A stretch of DNA of 64,000 nt from Paludisphaera soli (GTDB lineage Bacteria > Planctomycetota > Planctomycetia > Isosphaerales > Isosphaeraceae), in NCBI RefSeq assembly GCF_011064595.1, contig NZ_JAALJI010000021.1, positions 62,001 to 126,000 on the forward strand, written 5' to 3'. Numbering within the stretch: position 1 is the first letter of the stretch; each line of letters opens with the position of its first letter. Positions 51,125-59,299 of the stretch are shown here, piece by piece. The notes beneath the pieces were generated by a model that saw only the letters and a list, made by a program, of their open reading frames with translations, did no database searches and had not been told where the DNA came from. The translations under genes were made by a program, and so were the position numbers.

Positions 51125-51214
51125 CCTTCCCCCCTCGCGGGGGAAGGTGGCCCGAAGGGCCGGATGAGGGGGAAGACGAGCACGGATGCCCTCGGAGCCT
51201 CAGCCGGGCCGGCC
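51125..51214 (+). repeat. dispersed repeat, direct copy
   Basis: 90 bp that differ from 50923-51012 by about one base (GCCCTCGG for GCCGTCGG). It is 202 bp downstream in the same orientation, so the two are very recent copies or kept identical by conversion. Confidence 0.85.
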
Positions 51215-51255
51215 ATCCGGGCGGTTGACCGGAGCCGTCGGCCGTTCGGTTCGTC

Positions 51256-51313
51256 CCCCTTGATGGTCCCCCTCATCGACCGCTTCGCGGTCCTTCCCCC
51301 ACCGAGGGCGAAG
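51256..51313 (-). repeat. dispersed repeat, variant A, inverted
   Basis: Inverted copy with GATGGTCCCCCTCATCGACC, hairpin ACCGC-TTC-GCGGT and a degenerate CCTTCCCCC-ACCGA-GGGCGAAGG stem. It lies 32 bp after the stop of the epimerase-like gene and could act in its termination. Confidence 0.7.
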
Positions 51314-51344
51314 GGAAATCATCCCCCCCCACGGAGCCCTCCTC

Positions 51345-52511
51345 TCAGCCCGCGAAGGGCTCGGAGGACTTCGGGTGGACGACGGGTTCGCCCTGGGCCT
51401 GGATGCGGGCGATCTCGGCCTCCAGGGCGGCGACGGCGGCGCGGCCGGCGAGGACTTCCAGCGTGGTCTCGGCGACGTGGCGTCCGTCGACGGGGATCGT
51501 GACGACGCGGCCGCGCTCCTTCTCGAACGGGCGCGGGTTGGGGTAGTTCGTCCCCGGCTCCAACCCAGTGACGTAGCCGTCGCGGAGGCCGCCGGTGTTC
51601 TTCCAGAGGCTGAAGCAGGGCAGGCCGTCGACGCCGTACCTCAGGGCCACGGCCTTGTCCCCCGCGCGGTTGCGGAGCATCGCGGCCGTCTTCCCCCCTT
51701 CGGCGTGCAGCTCGCAGAAGTAGACCTGCTCGACGAAGCCCGGCTCGGGGGGGCCGTAGGCGTCGTAGGCCGCCAGGCCCTCGACCGCCCTCGGGTTGCG
51801 CGGGACGACCGTCTTCAAGGGGGCGGCGAACCGCGAGCCCTCCTCCAGATGCGGCGGGCCGAAGTTCCAGTGATAGAGGATTTGCATGTCGACCGGTTGA
51901 TCCTTCACGTTCGCGAACTCGTCGCGGACGGTCACGGCGTTCGAGCCCGGCGTCGTCGTGTAGGTGGTCGTCAGCTCGACGCCGCCGCCGAACAGGAAAG
52001 ACTCGGCCACCCGGCCCTCGATCGTGATCGCATGGGGCGGCTCCAGGTCGACGTGAACCGCGACGTACCACGCCGGGATGTTGCCGATCCGGCCGTGCAG
52101 CGGGTGGGTCGCGTCGCCCTCGCGGAACGGGGCGCCGTTGTTCATCAGCCCGCAGCGGACCATCAGCTCGTCGAAGCCCTCCAGCCAGCCGATCCCGCCC
52201 AGGTCGTGCGGCTGGACGTACGCCGGATGAATCGGGCCGTCCTTCGTCGGCGAGTCCCAGCCCACCCGGTCGCCCCCCAGCGACGCCCGCCAGAGCCCCA
52301 TCCCCCGCGTCGGGACGACCTCGAACGCGATCCCCCCCGTCTCCACCCGGATCAGGTCCACGCCGTCGCGACGCCCGCCGCGCAGCCGGCGCTTCGAGAC
52401 CATGCAGCCCCGCAACGCCTCCGGCTCCAGGCTCGCGCCGTCGACCGCGAAGTCCTCGACCCACACGTCATGCATCGCATCCGTCAGCACGAAGGTCCGT
52501 CGCTCGCCCAT
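51345..52511 (-). CDS. DUF4432 aldose-1-epimerase-like protein
   Basis: A soluble protein of 388 residues with a galactose-mutarotase-like beta-sandwich pattern. Features are VVPTRGMGLWRASLGG, HPLHGRIGNIPAWY with a conserved His, NFGPPHLEEGSRF and a PNPRPFEKERG end. DUF4432 proteins are annotated as aldose-1-epimerase related, with undefined sugars. The start at 52511 has GGTGGGG close by; ATG 52529 is an alternative. It is monocistronic; the next gene is divergent 230 bp away. Confidence 0.8.
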   Translation of the reverse strand: MGERRTFVLTDAMHDVWVEDFAVDGASLEPEALRGCMVSKRRLRGGRRDGVDLIRVETGGIAFEVVPTRGMGLWRASLGGDRVGWDSPTKDGPIHPAYVQPHDLGGIGWLEGFDELMVRCGLMNNGAPFREGDATHPLHGRIGNIPAWYVAVHVDLEPPHAITIEGRVAESFLFGGGVELTTTYTTTPGSNAVTVRDEFANVKDQPVDMQILYHWNFGPPHLEEGSRFAAPLKTVVPRNPRAVEGLAAYDAYGPPEPGFVEQVYFCELHAEGGKTAAMLRNRAGDKAVALRYGVDGLPCFSLWKNTGGLRDGYVTGLEPGTNYPNPRPFEKERGRVVTIPVDGRHVAETTLEVLAGRAAVAALEAEIARIQAQGEPVVHPKSSEPFAG

Positions 52512-52741
52512 CGCCCCACCGCCTCGCATCTCGCCCCGTCGGACCCGGGAAGTCGCCGGGAGACGGAGTTTCGCATCATTATCTGATCGTTCGGCGCACG
52601 CTTCGCTACTAGGTTCCACCGAATGTCAAGCGTAATCCGCGAGGGGGCCCGACGCCAGACGCCGACGCACCTCGCCGCACACGCCTTCCGCCCGACTATC
52701 CCACCGCGGCCCCCGCGTCGCGGTCAATCGGAGAGAACACC

Positions 52742-53242
52742 ATGAATCGCACCCGGACCAACGATCGCGACCGGCGCCCGAACCTGGAAAACCTGGAAAC
52801 CCGGGACGTCCCGGCCGTCTTCAACCCCCTGTCCGCCTGGGCCGGCATCCTTCGCGGCGTGCCCGCCACCGTCGGCGACGCGACCGTCACCCCGAACACC
52901 AACACCGGGCCGCTGACTCCGAACTTCCCGGGCGGGACCACCGACCCGACCACCCCGGGCCTGCCGAACCCCGGCAACCCGCTCTTCCCCGGCCGGACCA
53001 CGTTCCTCCGCTCGGGCCCGATCAACGTCGGCGGCGGGACCATCAACACGGGCGGCGGCGTGATCACCACGCCTCCGGTCAGCGTGCCCGGCACCAGCTT
53101 CAACTTCAACAGTTCGTTCCTCCGCACGGGGAACCCCGGCCTCGGGATCACGACCCCCGGCGTGGCCGTCCCCTCCGTGGACATCGGCGTCAGCCCTGGC
53201 GACATCACCACCCCGGGCATCACGAGTCCCGGTTCCCTTTGA
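52742..53242 (+). CDS. Gly/Pro/Thr-rich exported protein with LExLExR N-terminus
   Basis: A protein of 166 residues. The N-terminus has basic residues then PNLENLETRDVPAVF. This resembles the LEPR-xLL-type export signal of planctomycete surface proteins (L-E-x-L-E-x-R), without a classical hydrophobic signal peptide. The rest is low-complexity Gly, Thr, Pro, Asn and Val, with GTxNxGG turns and repeats such as TTPGV and PGNP. It may be a small surface or matrix protein. GGAGAG precedes the ATG. It lies 38 bp upstream of a strong terminator. Confidence 0.65.
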   Translation: MNRTRTNDRDRRPNLENLETRDVPAVFNPLSAWAGILRGVPATVGDATVTPNTNTGPLTPNFPGGTTDPTTPGLPNPGNPLFPGRTTFLRSGPINVGGGTINTGGGVITTPPVSVPGTSFNFNSSFLRTGNPGLGITTPGVAVPSVDIGVSPGDITTPGITSPGSL

Positions 53243-53280
53243 TCCGGGCCGACCGTACCCTGGAACCAAGCTCGACCGAC

Positions 53281-53315
53281 CCGCCGGCGCGCCTCGCGCC
53301 GGCGGTTTCGCTTTT
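53281..53315 (+). terminator. strong rho-independent terminator just before the next gene
   Basis: A perfect 11 bp stem, CCGCCGGCGCG / CGCGCCGGCGG, with loop CCT, followed by TTTCGCTTTT. The ribosome-binding site of the next gene (CAGGGA) begins two bases later and its ATG is at 53330, so there is no room for a normal promoter between them. Confidence 0.85.
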
Positions 53316-53329
53316 CCAGGGACCTGATC

Positions 53330-53662
53330 ATGACGACCCCGCTCGACCCGAATCCCCTGCCGGACCACGTCTCTCGGGCGCTGGACGCCGCCTACCGGCA
53401 CCACGCCGGGACGTCGACCACGCCGCCGCCGGCCTCCGTGATCGTCGCCGACGGCGCGGTCGCGGCCACCATCAGCGGCCACGGCCGGGGGGAGTTCCCC
53501 GCCTTCCTCGACGCCCTCCGCGACCTCGACGTGCGGGTCGTCTCCTCCCACGAGGTCACCTGGGCCGTCTCCGCCATGATCCCGCTCGATCGGCTCCCCG
53601 AGGTCGCGTCGCTCCCGCAGGTGCGCAGCATCGTTCCCCGGATGGCGCCGCGGACCTCCTGA
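53330..53662 (+). CDS. small protein resembling a subtilase I9 prodomain
   Basis: A protein of 110 residues. After a 35-residue polar lead, the pattern of strands and helix resembles peptidase inhibitor I9 prodomains: SVIVADGAVAATISG, EFPAFLDALRDLDVRVVSS, VTWAVSAMIPLDRLPEVA and a final LPQVRSIVPR. Such domains fold or inhibit subtilases; here no subtilase is attached or nearby. The assignment is a pattern match of moderate strength. AGGGA precedes the ATG. It starts 15 bp after a terminator T-tract. Confidence 0.6.
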   Translation: MTTPLDPNPLPDHVSRALDAAYRHHAGTSTTPPPASVIVADGAVAATISGHGRGEFPAFLDALRDLDVRVVSSHEVTWAVSAMIPLDRLPEVASLPQVRSIVPRMAPRTS

Positions 53663-53803
53663 AGTCGGCTCGGATTCCGGCGCGATGGCTGGTGGCCCCT
53701 GGACCTTCGCCCGGTTGGGGACTATGACTGACATGATGGGCGATCGCCGCTCGGCGGCGGCCCGGGTCGTCCTCCTCCACACGTCCGCAGCGAGAGACCA
53801 TCC

Positions 53804-54877
53804 ATGACCACTCCCCTCACCAGGCCGTTCGCGGCGCTCGCGGGCCTCGCGGTCGTCTGTCTCGCCTCGGTCGCCTACTCGCAGGTCCCCGCGCCGGCGA
53901 CGCCCCCGCCCGCCCAGGCCCCGGTGCCCGCGCCGGCCCAGGCCCCCGCGCCCCCGCAGTCGCCGACGACGGTCACGACCGTCGAGACCGAGTTCCAGCC
54001 CACCACGCCGGAGGAGAAGGCCGTCACGGCCCGCGTGGTCGAGTTCGCCAAGGCCTACGAGACCGGCGACGCCAAGGCCCTGAGCGCCCTCTACACCGAC
54101 GACGCCGTGATCGTCGACCCCGACGGCTTCGAGACGAAGGGGAAAGAGGCGATCGCAGCGATGTATGAGGAGGCGTTCGCGGGCTCCGGCGGGCTGAAGC
54201 TGGAAGCGCACATCGATGCCATCCGCTTCCTCACCCCGGACGTCGCCCGCGTCGAGGGCCGCTCGCGGCTCGCCGGGCCCGCCGGCGACGCCGCCGACTA
54301 CGGCCGATACAGCGGGCTCCTCGTCCGGAAGGGGGACGCCTGGATCATGGCCGAGCTGCGCGAGTATCCCGCCGTCGCCGAGGACGTGGAGCCCTACGAG
54401 CGCCTCAAGGACCTGGAATGGATGGTCGGCGAGTGGGTCAACGAGGGCGCCCACGACAAGGTCTCCGCCGAGATCAAGTGGGCGGAGAACCGCAGCTACC
54501 TGATCCGCAACTACTCGGTCGAGCTGGACGGCGAGAAGAAGTCGTCCGGCACCATGTTCATCGGCTGGGACCCCCAGACCGGGCAGATCAAGTCCTGGCT
54601 GTTCGACTCCGAGGGGGGCCGCGGCGAGGGCGTCTGGCTCCGCACGTCCGACAACGAATGGGTCGTCAAGGCCCAGGGCGTCCTGCGCAACGGCCTTCCC
54701 ACCTCGGCCACCCAGATCCACACGATCCTCAACAAGGACTCGGTGAAGACCGACTCCATCGACCGCATTCTCGGCGGCCAGTTCGCCGACGACGTGCTCG
54801 ACATCGTCATGGTCCGCAAGGCCCCCGCCCCGGCCGCGGCCCCGGCGACCGGCGGCGACGCGACCAAGGCCAAGTGA
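53804..54877 (+). CDS. exported NTF2/SnoaL-like protein
   Basis: A protein of 357 residues with a signal peptide (AALAGLAVVCLASVAYSQ) and a Pro/Ala/Gln-rich linker. An NTF2-like domain of the SgcJ/EcaC type (about 65-190) carries VVEFAKAYETGDAKALSALY and TDDAVIVDPDGFETKGKEAI. The second half (about 190-340) has a DUF1579-like pattern: LEWMVGEWVNEG, SYLIRNYSVEL, FIGWDPQTGQIKSWLFDSEG. Both parts usually bind small ligands; function is unknown. GAGAG precedes the start. The C-terminal tail is Ala/Pro/Lys rich. Confidence 0.8.
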   Translation: MTTPLTRPFAALAGLAVVCLASVAYSQVPAPATPPPAQAPVPAPAQAPAPPQSPTTVTTVETEFQPTTPEEKAVTARVVEFAKAYETGDAKALSALYTDDAVIVDPDGFETKGKEAIAAMYEEAFAGSGGLKLEAHIDAIRFLTPDVARVEGRSRLAGPAGDAADYGRYSGLLVRKGDAWIMAELREYPAVAEDVEPYERLKDLEWMVGEWVNEGAHDKVSAEIKWAENRSYLIRNYSVELDGEKKSSGTMFIGWDPQTGQIKSWLFDSEGGRGEGVWLRTSDNEWVVKAQGVLRNGLPTSATQIHTILNKDSVKTDSIDRILGGQFADDVLDIVMVRKAPAPAAAPATGGDATKAK

Positions 54878-54902
54878 AGTGAAGTGACCCGAGCGCCCCG
54901 AG

Positions 54903-54922
54903 GCGCGGCCCGACGGCCGCGC
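54903..54922 (+). terminator. hairpin after the NTF2-like gene
   Basis: A perfect 8 bp stem GCGCGGCC / GGCCGCGC with loop CGAC, 26 bp after the stop codon. There is no T-tract. A short GTGAAGTGAAGTGA repeat precedes it across the stop. Confidence 0.4.
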
Positions 54923-54990
54923 GATCCCCCCTTCGTCGGAACGACCGCAAGGATCGCGGCCAATCCCCCCGTGCTGCGCGAGGCCCGGTC

Positions 54991-57828
54991 ATGTTCAGGC
55001 ATCGTCTGATCTCCTCGGTCGCCTGTCTCCTCGTCGTGCTCGTCGCCGACGTCGCCCTCGCCCAGCGCGGCGGCATGCGCGGCGGAGGCGGACGCCCCGG
55101 CGGCGGGGCCCGTCCGGGGGGCGGCGGGGGCGGCATGGCCCGGCCCGGCGGCATGGCCCGGCCGGGGGGGGGCGGCGGCATGCCGCGGCCCGGCGGCATG
55201 ACCCGACCGGCTACGCCCATGAACCGCCCCTCAACGCCCATGAACCGCCCCGGCGGCATGGCCCGCCCCGGCGGCATGACGCGGCCCGGCGGCGGGATGC
55301 CCGGCGGCATGGCCCGCCCCAACATGCCGAACCGACCCGGCGGCGGAGGACCGGTCGCGCGCCCCGGCGGCATCGGCGGACAGCCCGGCCGCCCCGGCGG
55401 CATGCGCCCCCCTGGCGGCATCGGCGGACAGCCCGGCAGGCCCGGCGGCCCAGGCGGCATCGGCGGCCTGCCGAACCGCCCCGGCGGGGGACAGCCCGGC
55501 GGCATGCGCCCGCCCGGAGGCATCGGCGGACAGCCCGGCAGGCCCGGCGGCATGCGACCGCCCGGCGGCATCGGCGGACAGCCCGGTCGGCCCGGCGTGA
55601 TCGACGGACAGCCCGGCAGGCCCGGCGGGATCGGCGGGCTGCCCGGTCGCCCAGGAGGGATAGGCGGACAACCCGGAGGCGGCGGGCTGCCCGGTCGCCC
55701 CGGCGGCATGCGGCCACCCGGAGGGATCGGCGGACAACCCGGCGGCGGGCTGCCCGGTCGCCCCGGCGGCGGCCTGCCCGGTCGCCCCGGCGGCGGCCAG
55801 CCCGGCGGCATCGGTGGCCTACCCGGCAGGCCCGGAGGCCCCGGCGGCATGCGCCCGCCCGGAGGCGGGGGCCCGACCACGCGGCCCGGCGGGGGACTCC
55901 CCGGCCGTCCCGGCGGCATCGGCGGCCTGCCGGGTCGGCCCGGCGGCCCCGGCGGAGATCGACCCGGCGGCGGGCTTCCCGGCAGGCCCGGCGGCGGCGG
56001 ATTGCCCGGCCGTCCCGGGGGAGGCCTCCCCGGCAGACCCGGCGGCGGCTTCCCGGATCGTCCCGGCGGCATCGGCGGACTGCCTGGTCGGCCCGGAGGC
56101 CCCGGCGACCGACCCGGCGGCGGATTCCCCAACAGGCCGGGGGGCGGCTTCCCCAATCGCCCCGGCGACGGTCGGCCCGGCGGCGGCGGCGGCGGCCGTC
56201 CCAACTGGGGCGACATCGGCCGACCCGGCGGAAGGCCCGACTGGGGGAACGTCAACCGACCCGGCGGACGGCCGGACTGGGGCAACATCAACCGACCCGG
56301 CGGAAGGCCCGACTGGGGCAGCATCTCGCGCCCGGGCAGGCCCGGCGGCGGGCGGCCGGGCTGGGGCGACAACCTCGGCGGCTGGAACCGCCCGGGTTGG
56401 GGCAACTCGAACAACATCAATAACATTAATAATATCAACAACATTAACAACACGAACATCGTCAACAACTCCAACTGGTGGGGAGGCGGAGGCGGCGGAG
56501 GTTGGGGCGGCGGCGGCTGGGGCGGCGGCGGCTGGGGCGGCGGCGGCTGGGGAGGCGGCGGCTGGAACAACGGCTGGGGAGGCGGTGGCTGGAACAACGG
56601 CTGGGGAGGCGGCGGTTGGGGCCCCGGCGCGTGGGGGGGCAACTGGTATCGCGGCGGTTGGGGGGGCAACGGCTTCTGGACCGGCTTCGGCGCGGGCGCG
56701 TTGACCACTTTCGGCCTGGGCAGCCTGAACAGCTGGTATCAGCCGGCCGTGGTGGGCGTGCCGATGGTCTCCACGATGGGCGTCTACGACTACTTCCCGA
56801 CCTGGAGCGTGGGCGTGTACGACTCGTGGGGCCTGGGCACGGTCGCCACGAGCAGCATCTACAGCGACTATTCGAACCCGTACTACGCGTCGGTCGTCGC
56901 GGCCCAGCCCGTGCAGGTGCAGCAGGCCGCGCCGGTTTACGACTACTCGCAGCCGATCAACGTGGCGGCCGCGGCCCCGGACCCGGCCGTGGCGGCGACC
57001 AGCGAGCAGGTCTTCGCCGCCGCCCGCGAGGCGTTCAAGTCGGGCGACTACAACCAGGCCCTGACGCTCGTCGACCAGGTGCTGACGAAGACGCCCGACG
57101 CGCCGGTGATCCACGAGTTCCGCGCCCTGGTCCTGTTCGCGCAGGGCGAGTACGACCGGGCGGCGGCCGTGCTCTACGCCGTGCTCTCGGCCGGGCCCGG
57201 CTGGAACTGGGAGACGCTCGTCGGCCTCTATTCGGACGTGGGGATCTACACGAGCCAGATCCGGACGCTGGAAGCCGCGGTCAAGTCGCGGCCCGACGAC
57301 TCCTCGCCCCGCTTCCTGCTGGCGTACCACTACATGGTCCAGGGCCACAAGGAGCCCGCCGCCGCGCAGTTCGAGGAGGTCGTCCGCCGGACGCCGAGCG
57401 ACGAGCTGTCGGCCGCGTTCGTCCGCGCCCTCAAGAAGGTCGCCGAGCAGCCCGCGGCCCCCGCCGCGCCCCCGGACGCCGACCCCGCCGCCAACGCGGC
57501 CCAGCCGGGCGCCGACGCCGATGCGGAATCCCAGCCCCCACCCCCCCCACCAGCCAACCTGCTGGGGACGTGGAAGGCCAGCCCCTCGGCCGACCTGACG
57601 ATCACCATGACCCTGGAGCAGGACGGCGTCTTCACCTGGGAGGTCGACTCCAAGGGCCAGAAGGAGACCCTCACCGGCATGGCCGGCTACCAGGACGAGA
57701 CCCTCGGCCTCTTCCAGCAGGAGGGCCCGCCCCTCGCCGGCAAGATCGCCCAGACCGGCCCGAACGCCTTCACCTTCAGCCCCGCCGGCGCCGGCGGGAA
57801 GGGGCCGGCCCTGACCTTCAGCCGCTGA
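54991..57828 (+). CDS. exported Gly/Arg/Pro repeat protein with Asn-rich, Trp/Gly-rich and TPR segments
   Basis: A protein of 945 residues. A signal peptide (LLVVLVADVALAQ) is followed by a 440-residue low-complexity region built on GRPGG and GGIGGxPGRPGG units. Next come an Asn/Ile run of (NNI)n type (about 473-493), a Trp/Gly region of GGGGWGG units (about 495-567), a Tyr-rich segment, a TPR domain (about 670-800; EAFKSGDYNQALTLVDQVL, FAQGEYDRAAAVLYAVLS) and a C-terminal lipocalin-like module (LLGTWKASPSADLTITMTL). The repeat region and the TPRs suggest an envelope scaffold. No family name is assigned. GAGG precedes the ATG. The low-complexity DNA has no stop codons in the sense frame, and the antisense frame is also open. 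Confidence 0.8.
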   Translation: MFRHRLISSVACLLVVLVADVALAQRGGMRGGGGRPGGGARPGGGGGGMARPGGMARPGGGGGMPRPGGMTRPATPMNRPSTPMNRPGGMARPGGMTRPGGGMPGGMARPNMPNRPGGGGPVARPGGIGGQPGRPGGMRPPGGIGGQPGRPGGPGGIGGLPNRPGGGQPGGMRPPGGIGGQPGRPGGMRPPGGIGGQPGRPGVIDGQPGRPGGIGGLPGRPGGIGGQPGGGGLPGRPGGMRPPGGIGGQPGGGLPGRPGGGLPGRPGGGQPGGIGGLPGRPGGPGGMRPPGGGGPTTRPGGGLPGRPGGIGGLPGRPGGPGGDRPGGGLPGRPGGGGLPGRPGGGLPGRPGGGFPDRPGGIGGLPGRPGGPGDRPGGGFPNRPGGGFPNRPGDGRPGGGGGGRPNWGDIGRPGGRPDWGNVNRPGGRPDWGNINRPGGRPDWGSISRPGRPGGGRPGWGDNLGGWNRPGWGNSNNINNINNINNINNTNIVNNSNWWGGGGGGGWGGGGWGGGGWGGGGWGGGGWNNGWGGGGWNNGWGGGGWGPGAWGGNWYRGGWGGNGFWTGFGAGALTTFGLGSLNSWYQPAVVGVPMVSTMGVYDYFPTWSVGVYDSWGLGTVATSSIYSDYSNPYYASVVAAQPVQVQQAAPVYDYSQPINVAAAAPDPAVAATSEQVFAAAREAFKSGDYNQALTLVDQVLTKTPDAPVIHEFRALVLFAQGEYDRAAAVLYAVLSAGPGWNWETLVGLYSDVGIYTSQIRTLEAAVKSRPDDSSPRFLLAYHYMVQGHKEPAAAQFEEVVRRTPSDELSAAFVRALKKVAEQPAAPAAPPDADPAANAAQPGADADAESQPPPPPPANLLGTWKASPSADLTITMTLEQDGVFTWEVDSKGQKETLTGMAGYQDETLGLFQQEGPPLAGKIAQTGPNAFTFSPAGAGGKGPALTFSR

Positions 57829-57860
57829 CCCGAAATCGAGCCGCCGGCTGATGTCAACAT

Positions 57861-57887
57861 CCCCTTCCCCCCTCGCAGGGGAGGGGT
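57861..57887 (+). repeat. partial dispersed repeat
   Basis: CCCCTTCCCCC-CTCGC-AGGGGAGGGG only, the first hairpin of the repeat, 33 bp after the previous stop. Confidence 0.5.
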
Positions 57888-57907
57888 TTGGAGATGTCGT
57901 CGGACTT

Positions 57908-58088
57908 TCATGCGGAGGCCTGCTCGCTCGACCCGTGGGGCGGGCGGCCCGCCCGCCGGAGGGGGCGTCGGGGGGCGGGGCCGTCTGGCTTACACCAAGG
58001 CCGGCCCGCCTGGAACTCCGTCGGCTGTCGTGCTCGTCTTCCCCCTCATCCGGCCCTTCGGCCCACCTTCCCCCGCCAGGGGGGAAGG
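57908..58088 (-). repeat. long dispersed structured repeat, about 180 bp, inverted
   Basis: Inverted homolog of 50923-51100 with the GCTCGCTCGACCCGTGGGGC start, the CGGGCGGCCCGCCCG hairpin, a more diverged middle and the conserved TGCTCGTCTTCCCCCTCATC end with the CCTTCCCCC stem. Middle-region differences (GGCTTACACCAAGG against GGCTCCAACGAAGG) show it is an older copy. Confidence 0.78.
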
Positions 58089-58110
58089 ACTTTGAGATTC
58101 GCATATCTTC

Positions 58111-58163
58111 CCTTCCCCCCTGGCGGGGGAAGGTGGCCGAAGGCCGGGTGAGGGGGACCATCC
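58111..58163 (+). repeat. dispersed structured repeat, A/B hybrid
   Basis: CCTTCCCCC-CTGGC-GGGGGAAGG, then a shortened GGCC-GAA-GGCC hairpin and GGGTGAGGGGGACCATCC. It is 34 bp from the esterase stop. The 369 bp 57829-58197 is filled by three such repeats; no gene was seen. Confidence 0.75.
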
Positions 58164-58197
58164 AGGCGGACGGCGCGGGCGGTCCCGGGTTTCCGGG

Positions 58198-59100
58198 TCA
58201 GGGCTTCGGTTCGAGGAGCTTGCTCGTGCGCAGCCATTCCTCGCAGCGCCGGGGCCAGGTGGAGCAGGGGTGCTCGCTCGGGCGAAGGCCGAAGCCGTGG
58301 CCGCCGGTGGCGTAGATGTGCAGCTCGGCGGGGACGCCGGCCTTCTTCAGGGCCGAGTACATGTTCACGCTGTTGATCGGGCTGACGTTGTCGTCGCCGG
58401 CGTGGGCCAGGAACATCGGCGGGGTCTCGGCGGTGACGTGGGCGACCGGGTTGTCGGCCTCGTCGAGCCGCTCCATGCCGCCGGGGTAGATCAGGACGGC
58501 GAAGTCGGGGCGGGGGCTGAGCTTGTCGATCTCGTCCTTCTGGGGGTAGACCGGCTCGTCGAACCGCGTGGAGGCCGCGGCCGACAGGTGGCCGCCGGCC
58601 GAGAACCCCAGCACGCCGATCCGGTTCGGGTCCAGCTTCCACTCGGCCGCCTTGCTCCGCACGATCTTCACCGCGCGCTGGACGTCCATCAGCGGCTGGA
58701 TCGGCTTCTCGCCGTCGGGCGTCCCCTCGCGGCGCGGGACGCGGTACTTCAGGACGATCCCGGTGACGCCGATCGTGTTCAGCCAGGCGGCGACCTCGTC
58801 CCCCTCCAGGTCCATCGCCAGGATGTGGTAGCCGCCCCCCGGGCAGATCACCACCGACGCCCCCGTGTCCTTGTCGGGCGCGGGGCGGTAGACCGTCAGC
58901 GTGGGGTGCGAGACGTTCGCCAGCCGCTTGATCGGCGTGACGTCCAGGTACTTCTCCGGCCCGATCGAGCCCACCTCGCCGGGCGCGGGGCCGGGCCAGA
59001 CGTCCAGCACCAGCGGACCTCGGGGCTCCTCGGCGGGCGAAGTCGGGGCGACGAGTCCGAACAGGGCGACGAGTCCGATTCCGAGCGTTCCGCGGCGCAT
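58198..59100 (-). CDS. exported alpha/beta hydrolase (acetyl-esterase type)
   Basis: A secreted esterase-like protein of 300 residues with a signal peptide (LGIGLVALFGLVAPTSPA). The oxyanion region is VVICPGGGYHILAMD, the nucleophile elbow GFSAGGHLSAA, the Asp in LAHAGDDNVSPINS, and the His in ATGGHGFGLRPSEHP. These match BD-FAE and acetylxylan-esterase-like hydrolases, often used in sugar deacetylation by planctomycetes. The substrate is inferred. The start has CAGGAG upstream. A divergent small membrane-protein gene lies 199 bp away. Confidence 0.88.
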   Translation of the reverse strand: MRRGTLGIGLVALFGLVAPTSPAEEPRGPLVLDVWPGPAPGEVGSIGPEKYLDVTPIKRLANVSHPTLTVYRPAPDKDTGASVVICPGGGYHILAMDLEGDEVAAWLNTIGVTGIVLKYRVPRREGTPDGEKPIQPLMDVQRAVKIVRSKAAEWKLDPNRIGVLGFSAGGHLSAAASTRFDEPVYPQKDEIDKLSPRPDFAVLIYPGGMERLDEADNPVAHVTAETPPMFLAHAGDDNVSPINSVNMYSALKKAGVPAELHIYATGGHGFGLRPSEHPCSTWPRRCEEWLRTSKLLEPKP

Positions 59101-59299
59101 GGCGTTCGACTCCTGGAAATCCGAGTGGAGAGGCCCGGCCCCGGAGACCGATGCCGAATCGTGGATGCGAACTCGCCTTGCGGCGTTCGCGTCCTTCGTT
59201 TTTAATCGCGGCCCTCATCCCGACGCAAGCGGGACGCGCCCTCGCGGGCCCGGTCCCGTTCCGATCCGATCCCGATCCTGCCAGAAGGGACTCTGCGCC

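Noticed and set aside
55080-56700. Tandem repeat array resembling CRISPR by eye
   Set aside because: Units of about 9-45 bp follow the codon phase of an open frame and have no unique spacers.
54807-56708. 633-codon proline-rich minus-strand frame
   Set aside because: It is the reverse complement of the Gly/Pro/Arg repeats of the 945-residue protein. It has no start site, and the plus frame has a signal peptide and TPRs.
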